From Jiangella endophytica (lineage in GTDB: Bacteria; Actinomycetota; Actinomycetes; Jiangellales; Jiangellaceae), in assembly GCF_003427025.1 (NCBI RefSeq), contig NZ_QVAI01000029.1, positions 1 through 54,321 of the forward strand: DNA of 54,321 nucleotides, in the 5' to 3' direction. The notes under the pieces were generated by a model. The model made no database searches. It saw only the letters and a list, made by a program, of their open reading frames with translations, and was not told the origin of the DNA. Position 1 is the stretch's first letter. The number at the start of each line of letters is the position of its first letter. A program made the translations under genes and the position numbers. This document shows positions 8,376-15,747 of this stretch, in pieces.

Positions 8376-8780
8376 ATGACACTCACGCACATCAACCCGG
8401 AGTCCATGCACGCCAACCCCGCGTTCACCTGGGCCGTCCGGGTCTCCGCGGGCGCCGACCTGGTCTTCGTCGGCGGCCAGAACGGCGTGGACGCGAGCGG
8501 GCAGATCGTGGGGCCGGACATCGCGAGCCAGACGCGGCAGGCCCTCACCAACCTGCTGACGGTGCTCGACGCCGCCGGCGCCACACCGGAGAACGTCGTG
8601 AAGTGGACGATCCTCATCAAGGAGGGCGCGTCGCTGCAGGAGGGTTTCGCCGCGTTCGGCGAGGTCTGGGGGCAGCGCCCGAACCCGCCGGCCATCACGG
8701 GAGCGTTCGTCGCCGGTCTGGCAGTGCCGGGAGCGCTCGTCGAGATCGAGGCCATCGCGGCCGTGCCGCCGGCGGCCTAG
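8376..8780 (+). CDS. RidA/YjgF-YER057c-UK114 family protein
   Basis: A 134-residue Rid-superfamily trimer-forming protein. Classic RidA hydrolyses reactive enamines and imines. Family features are LVFVGGQNGVDASGQIVG near the N-terminus and VPGALVEIEAIAAVP at the end. The catalytic Arg of true RidA (in the P-A-R-S/T stretch before the last strand) reads Ile here (PPAITGAF), so it likely belongs to a Rid subgroup without classic deaminase chemistry. It is divergent from the CGNR regulator and followed at once by a terminator hairpin, hence a single-gene transcript. Confidence 0.88.
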   Translation: MTLTHINPESMHANPAFTWAVRVSAGADLVFVGGQNGVDASGQIVGPDIASQTRQALTNLLTVLDAAGATPENVVKWTILIKEGASLQEGFAAFGEVWGQRPNPPAITGAFVAGLAVPGALVEIEAIAAVPPAA

Positions 8781-8783
8781 CAA

Positions 8784-8803
8784 CCGCGCTGTCGGCAGCG
8801 CGG
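8784..8803 (+). terminator. Compact hairpin after the RidA-like gene
   Basis: CCGCGCTG-tcgg-CAGCGCGG is a perfect 8-bp stem with a tetraloop, starting 4 nt after the stop at 8780 and ending 15 nt before the next ATG. Confidence 0.6.
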
Positions 8804-8818
8804 GGTAGCGTCGCGACC

Positions 8819-9409
8819 ATGCCGGACCCGATGAAGGACACCCTCAAGCGCTACCTGCAGAGCCACCGCGACGCTCTGCTGTGGAAGCTCGACGGGCTGG
8901 GCGAGCGCGACGCCCGGTGGCCCATGACGCCGACGGGTACCAACCTGCTCGGGCTGGTCAAGCACGTCGCCAGCATGGAGTACGACTACTTCGGCAAGGT
9001 CTTCGACCGGCCCGCGCCCGAGCCGATGCCCTGGCTCGACGACGATGCCGAGGCCAACGCCGATCTCTGGGCGACGACGGACCAGTCCCGCGAGTGGGTG
9101 GTCGGCTTCTACCACCGCGCCATCGCGCACGCCGACGCCACCATCGACGCGCTCGGCCTTGACGACACCGGCACGGTCCCGTGGTGGCCGGCCGACCGCA
9201 ACCCGGTCACGCTGCACTGGATCCTCGTGCACATGATCGCCGAGACCGCCCGGCACGCGGGTCACGCCGACATCCTGCGCGAGACCATCGACGGCGAGAT
9301 CGGCCTGCGCCAGGGCGTCTCCAACCTTCCCGACCGCGACGCCCAGTGGTGGTCCGACTACGTCGAGAAGCTCAAGCGCACCGCCGAAGAGGCCCAGTTC
9401 CGGATCTGA
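8819..9409 (+). CDS. DinB-family (DUF664-type) protein
   Basis: A 196-residue four-helix-bundle protein of the DinB/YfiT-like superfamily. Members bind a metal through three histidines, and some are thiol-dependent S-transferases (mycothiol or bacillithiol). Visible landmarks are LGLVKHVASMEYDYFG (first His), then LHWILVHMIAETARHAGHAD with the remaining histidines. It starts at ATG 8819, just after the RidA terminator. It converges on the ABC exporter operon with only 4 nt between stop codons and no room for a separate terminator. Substrate unknown; a mycothiol-dependent role is family-based inference. Confidence 0.85.
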   Translation: MPDPMKDTLKRYLQSHRDALLWKLDGLGERDARWPMTPTGTNLLGLVKHVASMEYDYFGKVFDRPAPEPMPWLDDDAEANADLWATTDQSREWVVGFYHRAIAHADATIDALGLDDTGTVPWWPADRNPVTLHWILVHMIAETARHAGHADILRETIDGEIGLRQGVSNLPDRDAQWWSDYVEKLKRTAEEAQFRI

Positions 9410-9413
9410 CGCC

Positions 9414-11219
9414 TCAGCCCCGGCCGTGCCACGACCACCAGAGCGCCGCGTAGGAGCCGCCCGCGGCGACCAGCTCGTCGTGCGTGCCCAGCTCGACGAT
9501 GCGGCCGGCCTCCATGACGGCGATCCGGTCGGCGTCGTGCGCGGTGTGCAGGCGGTGGGCGATCGCGACGACGGTCCGGCCGGCCAGCACGGCGGCCAGC
9601 GACCGCTCCAGGTGCCGGGCCGCACTCGGGTCGAGCAGCGACGTCGCCTCGTCCAGGATCAGGGTGTGCGGATCGGCCAGCACCAGCCGGGCCAGTGCGA
9701 GCTGCTGCGCCTGCGCCGGCGAGAGCTCCGTCCCGCCGGCGCCCACCGCGGCTGACAGCCCGGCCGACGACGCCCAGCCCCACGCGTCGACGGCGCGCAG
9801 CGCGGCGGCCACCTCGGAGTCCGAGGCCGACGGGCGCCCGAGGACGACGTTGTCGCGCAGCGTGCCGCGGAAGACGTGGTGCTCCTGGGTGACCAGGGCG
9901 ACCTCGGTGCGCAGCCGGTCCAGCGGCAGGGCGGAGACCGGGACGCCGCCGACCGTGATGGTGCCGGCGCGCGGGGCGTGGATGCCGGCCAGCAGCTTGC
10001 CCAGGGTGGACTTGCCGGCGCCGGACGGGCCGACGACGGCCAGACGCTCGCCGGGCGCGATCGTCAGCGAGACGTCGTGGAGGACGTCGTGGCCGGGCCG
10101 GTAGGCATGGCTCACCCCGCGGACCTCGAATCCTTCTGTCACGGTGTCGGTGCGAGGCGCTGCCCCCTCACCCTCGACGATCGCAGGCTCGCGCCGTACT
10201 CCCCGCAACCGGGCCATCGCCGCCCCGCCGATCTGCAGTTCGTTCAGCCAGAACAGCAACGTGTCGACCGGCACCAGCAGCTGCTGCGTGTACAGCGTCG
10301 CCGCGGTCACCGCGGCCAGCGAGACCATGCCGTCGAGGTAGAGCAGACCGCCGATCACCAGCGTCGCGAAGACCGGCAGCACGAACGCCACGTCGATCGT
10401 CGGCAGGTACAGCGTGCGCAGGCGCAGCGTCGCCCGTTCCGCCGCGTACGACGTCGCGATGTCGCGGTTCACCCGCTCGAACCGCCGGCCGCCCAGCCGC
10501 AACGCCTCGACCGTCCGTGCGCCGTCGACCGTCTCTGCGAGGCCCTCGGCGAGCCGCGAGTACGACGCGTTCTCCCGCAGGTAGGCGTCGCGGGCCCGGC
10601 GCAGGTACCACCGCGACGCCGCCCAGAGCACCGGCACGCCGACCAGCGCGGGCAGCGCCAGCAGCGGCCCGAGCAGCACCAGCCCGCCGAACGTCAGCAC
10701 GATCGTCACCGCACTGATCAGCGTGTCCGGGACGGCGTACCGCACCGCGCGGGCCAGCAGGTCGACGTCGCGGGTGGTGCGGGTGATGAGGTCGCCGGTG
10801 CCGGCCTCCTCGACGGTGCCGAGCGGTAGCGCCAGCACGCCGTCGACGAACTCCTCGCGCAGCTGGGCGAGCACCTTCTCGCCCAGCCGGGCCGACACGA
10901 ACATCGCCAGCGCGGTCAGCGCGGCCTGCAGCACGACGAACAGGCAGATCAGCAACGTGACACGGGTGACGTGGTCGACGCCGTCCCCGACGTCCTCGAC
11001 CAGCCGGCCCAGCAGCCACGGACCGGCGAGCCCGGACGCCGCGCCGAGCGCGTGCAGGGTCACGGCGGCGGCGACCTCGCGCCGATGCCGCAGCGCCAGC
11101 CGCCGGGCGTGCCGGCGCACGTCCCGCACCGACGCGACCGGCAGGCCGGCCGGCGACCCCGCCGATCCTCCGGCCGGCGAGCCCGCGGATCCGGGCGGCG
11201 ACCCCGTCGAGCCGCTCAT
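9414..11219 (-). CDS. ABC exporter half-transporter, catalytic-site subunit
   Basis: A 601-residue fused membrane/ATPase subunit of an ABC exporter. After a Gly/Ser/Pro-rich leader (1-30) it has six predicted helices (about 50-340), then the nucleotide domain: Walker A GPSGAGKST (397-405), Q-loop Gln445, Walker B LILDE (520-524) and H-loop His555 are all intact. The signature motif is degenerate, LSPAQ (499-503) in place of LSGGQ. Its ATG overlaps the stop of the upstream partner (ATGA), so the two are translationally coupled and should form a heterodimer. The substrate cannot be read from the sequence; drugs, lipids or peptides are possible. Confidence 0.92.
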   Translation of the reverse strand: MSGSTGSPPGSAGSPAGGSAGSPAGLPVASVRDVRRHARRLALRHRREVAAAVTLHALGAASGLAGPWLLGRLVEDVGDGVDHVTRVTLLICLFVVLQAALTALAMFVSARLGEKVLAQLREEFVDGVLALPLGTVEEAGTGDLITRTTRDVDLLARAVRYAVPDTLISAVTIVLTFGGLVLLGPLLALPALVGVPVLWAASRWYLRRARDAYLRENASYSRLAEGLAETVDGARTVEALRLGGRRFERVNRDIATSYAAERATLRLRTLYLPTIDVAFVLPVFATLVIGGLLYLDGMVSLAAVTAATLYTQQLLVPVDTLLFWLNELQIGGAAMARLRGVRREPAIVEGEGAAPRTDTVTEGFEVRGVSHAYRPGHDVLHDVSLTIAPGERLAVVGPSGAGKSTLGKLLAGIHAPRAGTITVGGVPVSALPLDRLRTEVALVTQEHHVFRGTLRDNVVLGRPSASDSEVAAALRAVDAWGWASSAGLSAAVGAGGTELSPAQAQQLALARLVLADPHTLILDEATSLLDPSAARHLERSLAAVLAGRTVVAIAHRLHTAHDADRIAVMEAGRIVELGTHDELVAAGGSYAALWWSWHGRG

Positions 11220-12931
11220 GCCGTCCCCTCCTCACGGGCGACCAGCGCCCGGTACCGCGCATCGTCCAGCAGGGACGCGTGAGTGCCGGTCGCGACGACG
11301 GCGCCGTCGTCGACCAGCGCGACATGGTCGGCGTGGTCCAGCAGGATCGGGCTGGTCGCGAACACGACGGTGGTCCGGCCGGCTCGGGCGGCGGCCAGCC
11401 GGGAACCGATCCGGGCCTCGGTGTGCGCGTCGACCGCGCTGGTCGGTTCGACCAGCACGAGCACGTCCGGCTCGGCGAGTACGGCCCGGGCCAGCCGCAG
11501 CCGCTGTAGCTGGCCGCCGGAGAACTCCTTGCCGCCCGAGGTGACGGCCGTGTCCAGGCCGTCGGGCAGCGCCTCGAGAACGTCGGCGGCCGACGCGACG
11601 TCCAGTGCGGCGAGCAGCCGCGCGTCGTCGACACCGTGAACGCCGTCCACCGCCAGCTCGGTGCGCAGCGGCCCGGCGAACAGCCGGGCCTCGTTGCCGG
11701 ACACCAGGATCCGCCGCCGCACCTCGTCGACGTCCGCGGAGCGCAGCGGCACCCCGCCGTAAGTGACCCCGGACTCGGCGTAGCGGCCCAGCCGGTCGGC
11801 CAGCGTGGCGGCGTCGCCGGGCGACGTGCACGCGACCGCCGTGAACCGGCCACCGGCCGCGACCAGCCCGGACGACGGCTCGGTGAGATCGGGCCCGCGC
11901 TCGGCGCCGTCGAGGCCGGCAGTTCCGCCGGACGCGATCTCCGGCGACAGCGCCAGCAGCGTCACCACCCGCCGGGCCGCGACGTGGGCCTTCATGATCG
12001 CGCTCGCGCCGACGCTCAGCCGCCGCACCGGCGTCGCCAGGAACACCGCGTAGCCGTAGAACGCCACCAGCTGACCGCCGGTGAGGTCGCCCTCCAGCAC
12101 CTGCCCCGCGCCGAGGAACACGATCAGGGCGACCAGCAACCCGGGCAGCAGCATGCGGGCCGCCTCGAGGGCGGCCTCGGCGCGGGCGAGGTGCACACCG
12201 GAGTGCCGGACCCGCTGCGACTCGGCCTGATAGCGACGACCGAACAGCTCCTCGCCGCCGATGCCGCGCAGCACCCGCAGCCCGCCCACGATGTCGACGG
12301 CCTGCGCGGTCAGCTCCGCCTGCTGGTCGCGCAGCCGGGCCTGCCGGTCGTGCAGCGGGCGCAGCAGCAGCGCCACCGCCCACACCATGAGCGGCACGCC
12401 GGCCAGCACGACCAACCCGAGCTGCCACGACGTCGCGAGCATGATGGCGGCGACCACGGCGATCGACGCGATCGCGCCGATGGTCCGCGAGCTCAGGTCC
12501 AGGGCCCGCCCGATGTGCATGACGTCGGCGACGCCCACGCTCATCACCTCGCCGGCCGACGTCTTGCGCGGCAGCGTCGCGCCGAGCCGCGCGGCCTGCC
12601 GCGTGACCAGCTGCAACGTCCGGTACCGGGCGCCGAGCGCGTTCGTCAGCGCACACCGGTCCTGCAGCATGCCGGTGAGCGCCTGGCTCACCCCGAGCGC
12701 CAGCACCACACCGGCCCAGAGCAGCAGGTCGCCGCGGCCGCGCCCGGTCAGGCCGTCGTCGATGGCCCGGCCGACGGCGTACGGCATCAGCGCCTGAGCG
12801 GTCGGCCAGAGGACGCCGTAGAACGCGCCGAGCAGGACGACGGCCAGCTGGGTACGGGCCAGCCAGAGCAGATAGTGACCGGGGCTGAGACGGCGAGGCT
12901 CGCCGGGATCCGGATCGGGAAAACGCCGCAC
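11216..12931 (-). CDS. ABC exporter half-transporter, degenerate-site subunit
   Basis: Partner of the downstream exporter subunit. Six membrane helices (about 25-320) precede a nucleotide domain that has lost its own ATP-handling residues. The Walker A region reads CTSPGDAAT (368-376) with no GKS/T, Walker B reads LVLVEP with Val for Asp (Glu495 kept), the Q-loop reads SGNE and the H-loop His is Ser527. The signature FSGGQ (470-474) is perfect. In the dimer this signature would complete the partner's intact Walker site, giving one working and one dead ATP site. The GTG start at 12931 (VRRFPDPDPG) is chosen from the family-typical N-terminus; an ATG at 13018 is in frame but would add 29 non-conserved residues. 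Confidence 0.88.
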   Translation of the reverse strand: MRRFPDPDPGEPRRLSPGHYLLWLARTQLAVVLLGAFYGVLWPTAQALMPYAVGRAIDDGLTGRGRGDLLLWAGVVLALGVSQALTGMLQDRCALTNALGARYRTLQLVTRQAARLGATLPRKTSAGEVMSVGVADVMHIGRALDLSSRTIGAIASIAVVAAIMLATSWQLGLVVLAGVPLMVWAVALLLRPLHDRQARLRDQQAELTAQAVDIVGGLRVLRGIGGEELFGRRYQAESQRVRHSGVHLARAEAALEAARMLLPGLLVALIVFLGAGQVLEGDLTGGQLVAFYGYAVFLATPVRRLSVGASAIMKAHVAARRVVTLLALSPEIASGGTAGLDGAERGPDLTEPSSGLVAAGGRFTAVACTSPGDAATLADRLGRYAESGVTYGGVPLRSADVDEVRRRILVSGNEARLFAGPLRTELAVDGVHGVDDARLLAALDVASAADVLEALPDGLDTAVTSGGKEFSGGQLQRLRLARAVLAEPDVLVLVEPTSAVDAHTEARIGSRLAAARAGRTTVVFATSPILLDHADHVALVDDGAVVATGTHASLLDDARYRALVAREEGTA

Positions 12932-13025
12932 GAGACAGGGGAGATTAGTCGTCCCGGCGCTCGGAGACAATGTATTTTCGCGGCGGCCCTTGACCGGCCC
13001 GCCCGCGGCGCCCACCATCGACTCG

Positions 13026-13250
13026 ATGGGCGGGATCAGACGCTGGCCGGTGTCGTCGTCCGCGCTGCGCTCCGTCGGCTACGACCCGCAGACGTGGACG
13101 CTCGAGGTCGAGTTCGAGTCCGGCGCGGTCTACCGCTACCTCGACGTCGACCCGCTGGACGTCCAGGCGATGATGCGCGCCGACAGCATGGGCGCGTACC
13201 TCAACGAGATGATCAAGCCGCGTCACGAGGTCGAGGAGGTCGAGTTCTGA
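13026..13250 (+). CDS. KTSC domain protein
   Basis: A 74-residue single-domain protein of the KTSC family, named after a C-terminal phage lysyl-tRNA-synthetase-associated domain. Landmarks are SSALRSVGYDPQTWTLEVEF, GAVYRYLDVDPLDVQ and a tail DSMGAYLNEMIK. The function of the family is not established. It starts at ATG 13026, divergent from the ABC exporter operon. Its last 28 nt overlap the 3' end of the convergent P-loop gene. A TTG at 12990 could add 12 residues. Confidence 0.8.
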   Translation: MGGIRRWPVSSSALRSVGYDPQTWTLEVEFESGAVYRYLDVDPLDVQAMMRADSMGAYLNEMIKPRHEVEEVEF

Positions 13251-13780
13251 GCGCCCGCGAGCGAGCGCAGGATTCGCTGCGCGAGCGCGCCGATGTCGAC
13301 CGGGCCCGTGGTGTCGACCCGGACGGTGCGGCCCACGCCGAGCGGCTCGGGTGAGGCCGCCCACTCGGACCAGGCCTCGGCGAGCCGCTGCCTGTCGTCG
13401 TGAACCGGGTGGCGACGGCGGATCTCGAACCGCCGGCGTGCGACGTCGGGTGGCACCTGGCACCAGACCTCGACGACCGCGCTCGCGCCGCAGCGGTCCA
13501 GGCCTGCTCTCACATGGCCGATGTCGCGCGGCTTGAACCACCACGACTCCATGACGACCAGGCCGGGCAGGCCGGCCGCGATGGTCCACGCCGCTTCCAT
13601 GGCCGCCGAGCCCAGGGCGGAGCGTGCGGCGGTGCCGACGACGTCGGCCAGTGCTTCCTTGATGGCGTCCTTCGACAGCAGGGGAGCGCATACGGTGCGG
13701 GCCAGCTCCGTGGCCAGCGTGCTCTTGCCCGCGCCGGGGAGCCCGTTCACCAGGACGAGGTCGTCGGCCACGCGGGCCAT
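13223..13780 (-). CDS. P-loop kinase-like ATPase (AAA_33-type)
   Basis: A 185-residue P-loop NTPase with Walker A GLPGAGKST at residues 13-21. It shows the kinase-like layout of the zeta-toxin/AAA_33/chloramphenicol-phosphotransferase-like group: LLSKDAIKEAL soon after the P-loop, a second strand ending in VVMESWWFKP, and a lid-like arginine-rich segment DVARRRFEIRRRHP. It probably phosphorylates a small molecule or nucleoside; the substrate is unknown. The 3' end overlaps the KTSC gene on the opposite strand by 28 nt. It lies 33 nt upstream of the AraC gene's stop on the same strand. Confidence 0.85.
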   Translation of the reverse strand: MARVADDLVLVNGLPGAGKSTLATELARTVCAPLLSKDAIKEALADVVGTAARSALGSAAMEAAWTIAAGLPGLVVMESWWFKPRDIGHVRAGLDRCGASAVVEVWCQVPPDVARRRFEIRRRHPVHDDRQRLAEAWSEWAASPEPLGVGRTVRVDTTGPVDIGALAQRILRSLAGAQNSTSSTS

Positions 13781-13813
13781 GCTCGCACATTGCCGGGCCC
13801 CGGGCCGGCGGAC

Positions 13814-14725
13814 TCAGGACGACGGGGTCAGCGGCTCCAGCGCGGCAAGACCCGGCGCGATCAGCGGCGACGGGGGAGCGGCCTGGGGTGGGGTGGCCCG
13901 GAACGCGCTCGGCGCGACGCCGTACACCGCGCGGAACCGGCGGGAGAAGTGGTAAGCGTCGGCGAAGCCGCACTGCACGGCGATGGCGTGCAGCGACAGG
14001 TTGCTCATCCACAGCAGTGGCTCGGCCCGGGCCAGCCGCAGCCGCTCCAGCGCGGCCACCGGCCCGAGCCCGAACCGGCGCCGGAACGCGCGGCACAGCG
14101 TCGAGACCGACACTCCGGCGGCCGACGCGAGCCGATCCAGGCCGACCGGCCGGGCGACGCCGTCGGACCAGGCGGAGCGGACCGCGGACATGGCGGCGAC
14201 GACGGGCCCCGGCAGCTCGCCGGACGCGTCGGCCGCGGACGGTGGCGGCGGGGCGAGGAACGTCAGCACCAGCAGCCGCAGCGTCTCGGCGGCCTGCTCG
14301 CGCCATCGCGGCGGGCAGCTTGCGCCGAGCCAGAGCAGGTACTGGCACAGCGCCCCCATCGGGTCCGGCCGGCCGCCGAGGTCGCGCACGATCGGCCAGG
14401 CCGTGCCTCCGGCGAGGCCCTCGCCGCTCACCGTGAAGTGGACGTACGCGTGCCGCGTCGGCCGCCGCGGATCCCAGTGGAACGAGTCGCGCATGCCCGG
14501 CCGGACCAGCAGCAACGTGCCCGGCGTGAGCGGCACGCGCAGGTCGTCCCAGAGCCAGGTCGCGCTGCCGGACAGCAGCCAGACGAACTCGTGGGTGCGG
14601 GCTTCGCGCGGCCCGAACGTGGACCCCGGCGGGTAGTCGGCGACGGCCGGGCCGAGGCGGGGCACCAGCCCCACCTCGAACCCGCCGGAGAGCCCCGAAC
14701 CGGTGACGGCGACGTCAGCGGTCAC
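13814..14725 (-). CDS. AraC-family transcriptional regulator
   Basis: A 303-residue regulator with an N-terminal cupin-like sensing domain (THEFVWLLSGSATWLWDD, TPGTLLLVRPGM) and a C-terminal double helix-turn-helix: first VGLDRLASAAGVSVSTLCRAF, then LHAIAVQCGFADAYHFSRRF. The GTG start at 14725 overlaps the stop of the phyH gene by 11 nt, so the two are co-transcribed and coupled. It probably senses a small molecule related to the dioxygenase substrate and controls that gene. Confidence 0.9.
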   Translation of the reverse strand: MTADVAVTGSGLSGGFEVGLVPRLGPAVADYPPGSTFGPREARTHEFVWLLSGSATWLWDDLRVPLTPGTLLLVRPGMRDSFHWDPRRPTRHAYVHFTVSGEGLAGGTAWPIVRDLGGRPDPMGALCQYLLWLGASCPPRWREQAAETLRLLVLTFLAPPPPSAADASGELPGPVVAAMSAVRSAWSDGVARPVGLDRLASAAGVSVSTLCRAFRRRFGLGPVAALERLRLARAEPLLWMSNLSLHAIAVQCGFADAYHFSRRFRAVYGVAPSAFRATPPQAAPPSPLIAPGLAALEPLTPSS

Positions 14726-15605
14726 AGCCACCGTCGCGGTCGGGCCGGATGCGCGGCTTGCGCAGCTGCTCGATGCCCTTGTAGGCGTACGGGTCGCGAC
14801 CGGCCACCAGGACGACGTCGCGGAAGTCGGCCTGCGCCATGCTCTGGCCCTCGTACGGCAGCGCCCACGGCAGCAGCGACGCGGCACTCATGTAGTGGTT
14901 GGCCAGCGCCCGCCGGTAGCCGTGCCGCCCGGTGTTCGGCAACGACTTGTGCAGCAGGTAGCCGTTGAACAGCAGCACCGACCCGGCGCTCAGCTCGACC
15001 GGCACGGCGTCGTCGTCGGTCCACGGGAAGTCGAAGGACTCGACGGTGCAGTCGTAGCGCGGGTCGTCGTGCTCGCGGTTGGGGTAGATGACGCCGTCGC
15101 GGTGCGAGCCGGGCAGCACCCAGAGGCAGCCGTTCTCGACGGTGGCGTCGTCGAGGGCGATCCACGCCGCGGTGAGCGAGCGGTCGCGGGTCGGGATGAA
15201 CATCTCGTCCTGGTGCCAGGCCTGGCCGGGCTTGCCTTCGGCCTTGACGAACAGCATCGACTGCATCGCCTTGACGTCGGGCCCGATGATCCGGGTGAGG
15301 CTCTCGACGATCGCGGGATGGCGCATCGTGTCGAGCATCAGCGACGACAGCTTGTGCGGGTAGTGGACGCAGAGGAACCGACGGATCACCTCGTCGTCGG
15401 TCTCGTCAGGTGACGACGAGACGGCGCCGTCGATCTCGCCCAGCTCGCCGCGGCAGATCCGGGCGGTCTCCGCGAGGAGCGCGTCCAGCTCCGGCCGGCT
15501 CAGCGCGTCCTTCAGGATGACGAAACCGTCCTGTTCATAGCGTCCTTCGAGGACTCCGGGCGCGGAGAAATCGGTGGCGGACGGTGCGACGGGTGCGGCG
15601 GTCAC
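14715..15605 (-). CDS. Phytanoyl-CoA dioxygenase (PhyH) family protein
   Basis: A 296-residue non-haem Fe(II)/2-oxoglutarate-dependent dioxygenase. The iron ligands are visible as His131 and Asp133 in WHQDEMFIP and His219 in GYLLHKSLP; Arg231/232 just after would hold 2-oxoglutarate. The double-stranded beta-helix core lies between (LWVLPGSHRDG, LSAGSVLLFNGYL). GTG 15605 is supported by GGAGG five nt upstream. The substrate is unknown. PhyH enzymes near AraC regulators often act on small natural products or compatible solutes, but nothing here decides that. Confidence 0.9.
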   Translation of the reverse strand: MTAAPVAPSATDFSAPGVLEGRYEQDGFVILKDALSRPELDALLAETARICRGELGEIDGAVSSSPDETDDEVIRRFLCVHYPHKLSSLMLDTMRHPAIVESLTRIIGPDVKAMQSMLFVKAEGKPGQAWHQDEMFIPTRDRSLTAAWIALDDATVENGCLWVLPGSHRDGVIYPNREHDDPRYDCTVESFDFPWTDDDAVPVELSAGSVLLFNGYLLHKSLPNTGRHGYRRALANHYMSAASLLPWALPYEGQSMAQADFRDVVLVAGRDPYAYKGIEQLRKPRIRPDRDGGCDR

Positions 15606-15747
15606 GGCAACCTCCAGACGACGGCGAACGAACACCCACCAGCGTGCTCCCGGCCGCTCCGGCGCACCATGGCTGCACGGAGCAGCCTGATGGCGAATTC
15701 TGTCACGATGCCTCGCGCCGCGAACGGACCTGACAGGATCGGGCACC

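Noticed and set aside
11216..12931. Frameshift or pseudogene explanation for the missing Walker A
   Set aside because: The frame is intact to the end, FSGGQ is perfect and the loss is matched by a complementary loss in the partner, which argues for a functional asymmetric dimer.
13415..13445. GGTTCGAGATCC-like stretch resembling a tRNA T-loop (minus strand)
   Set aside because: No cloverleaf arms can be built around it, and it lies inside the P-loop kinase-like gene.
13026..13780. KTSC protein plus kinase-like protein as a toxin-antitoxin pair (zeta-like kinase)
   Set aside because: The genes converge instead of forming an operon, and the small protein has no antitoxin features.
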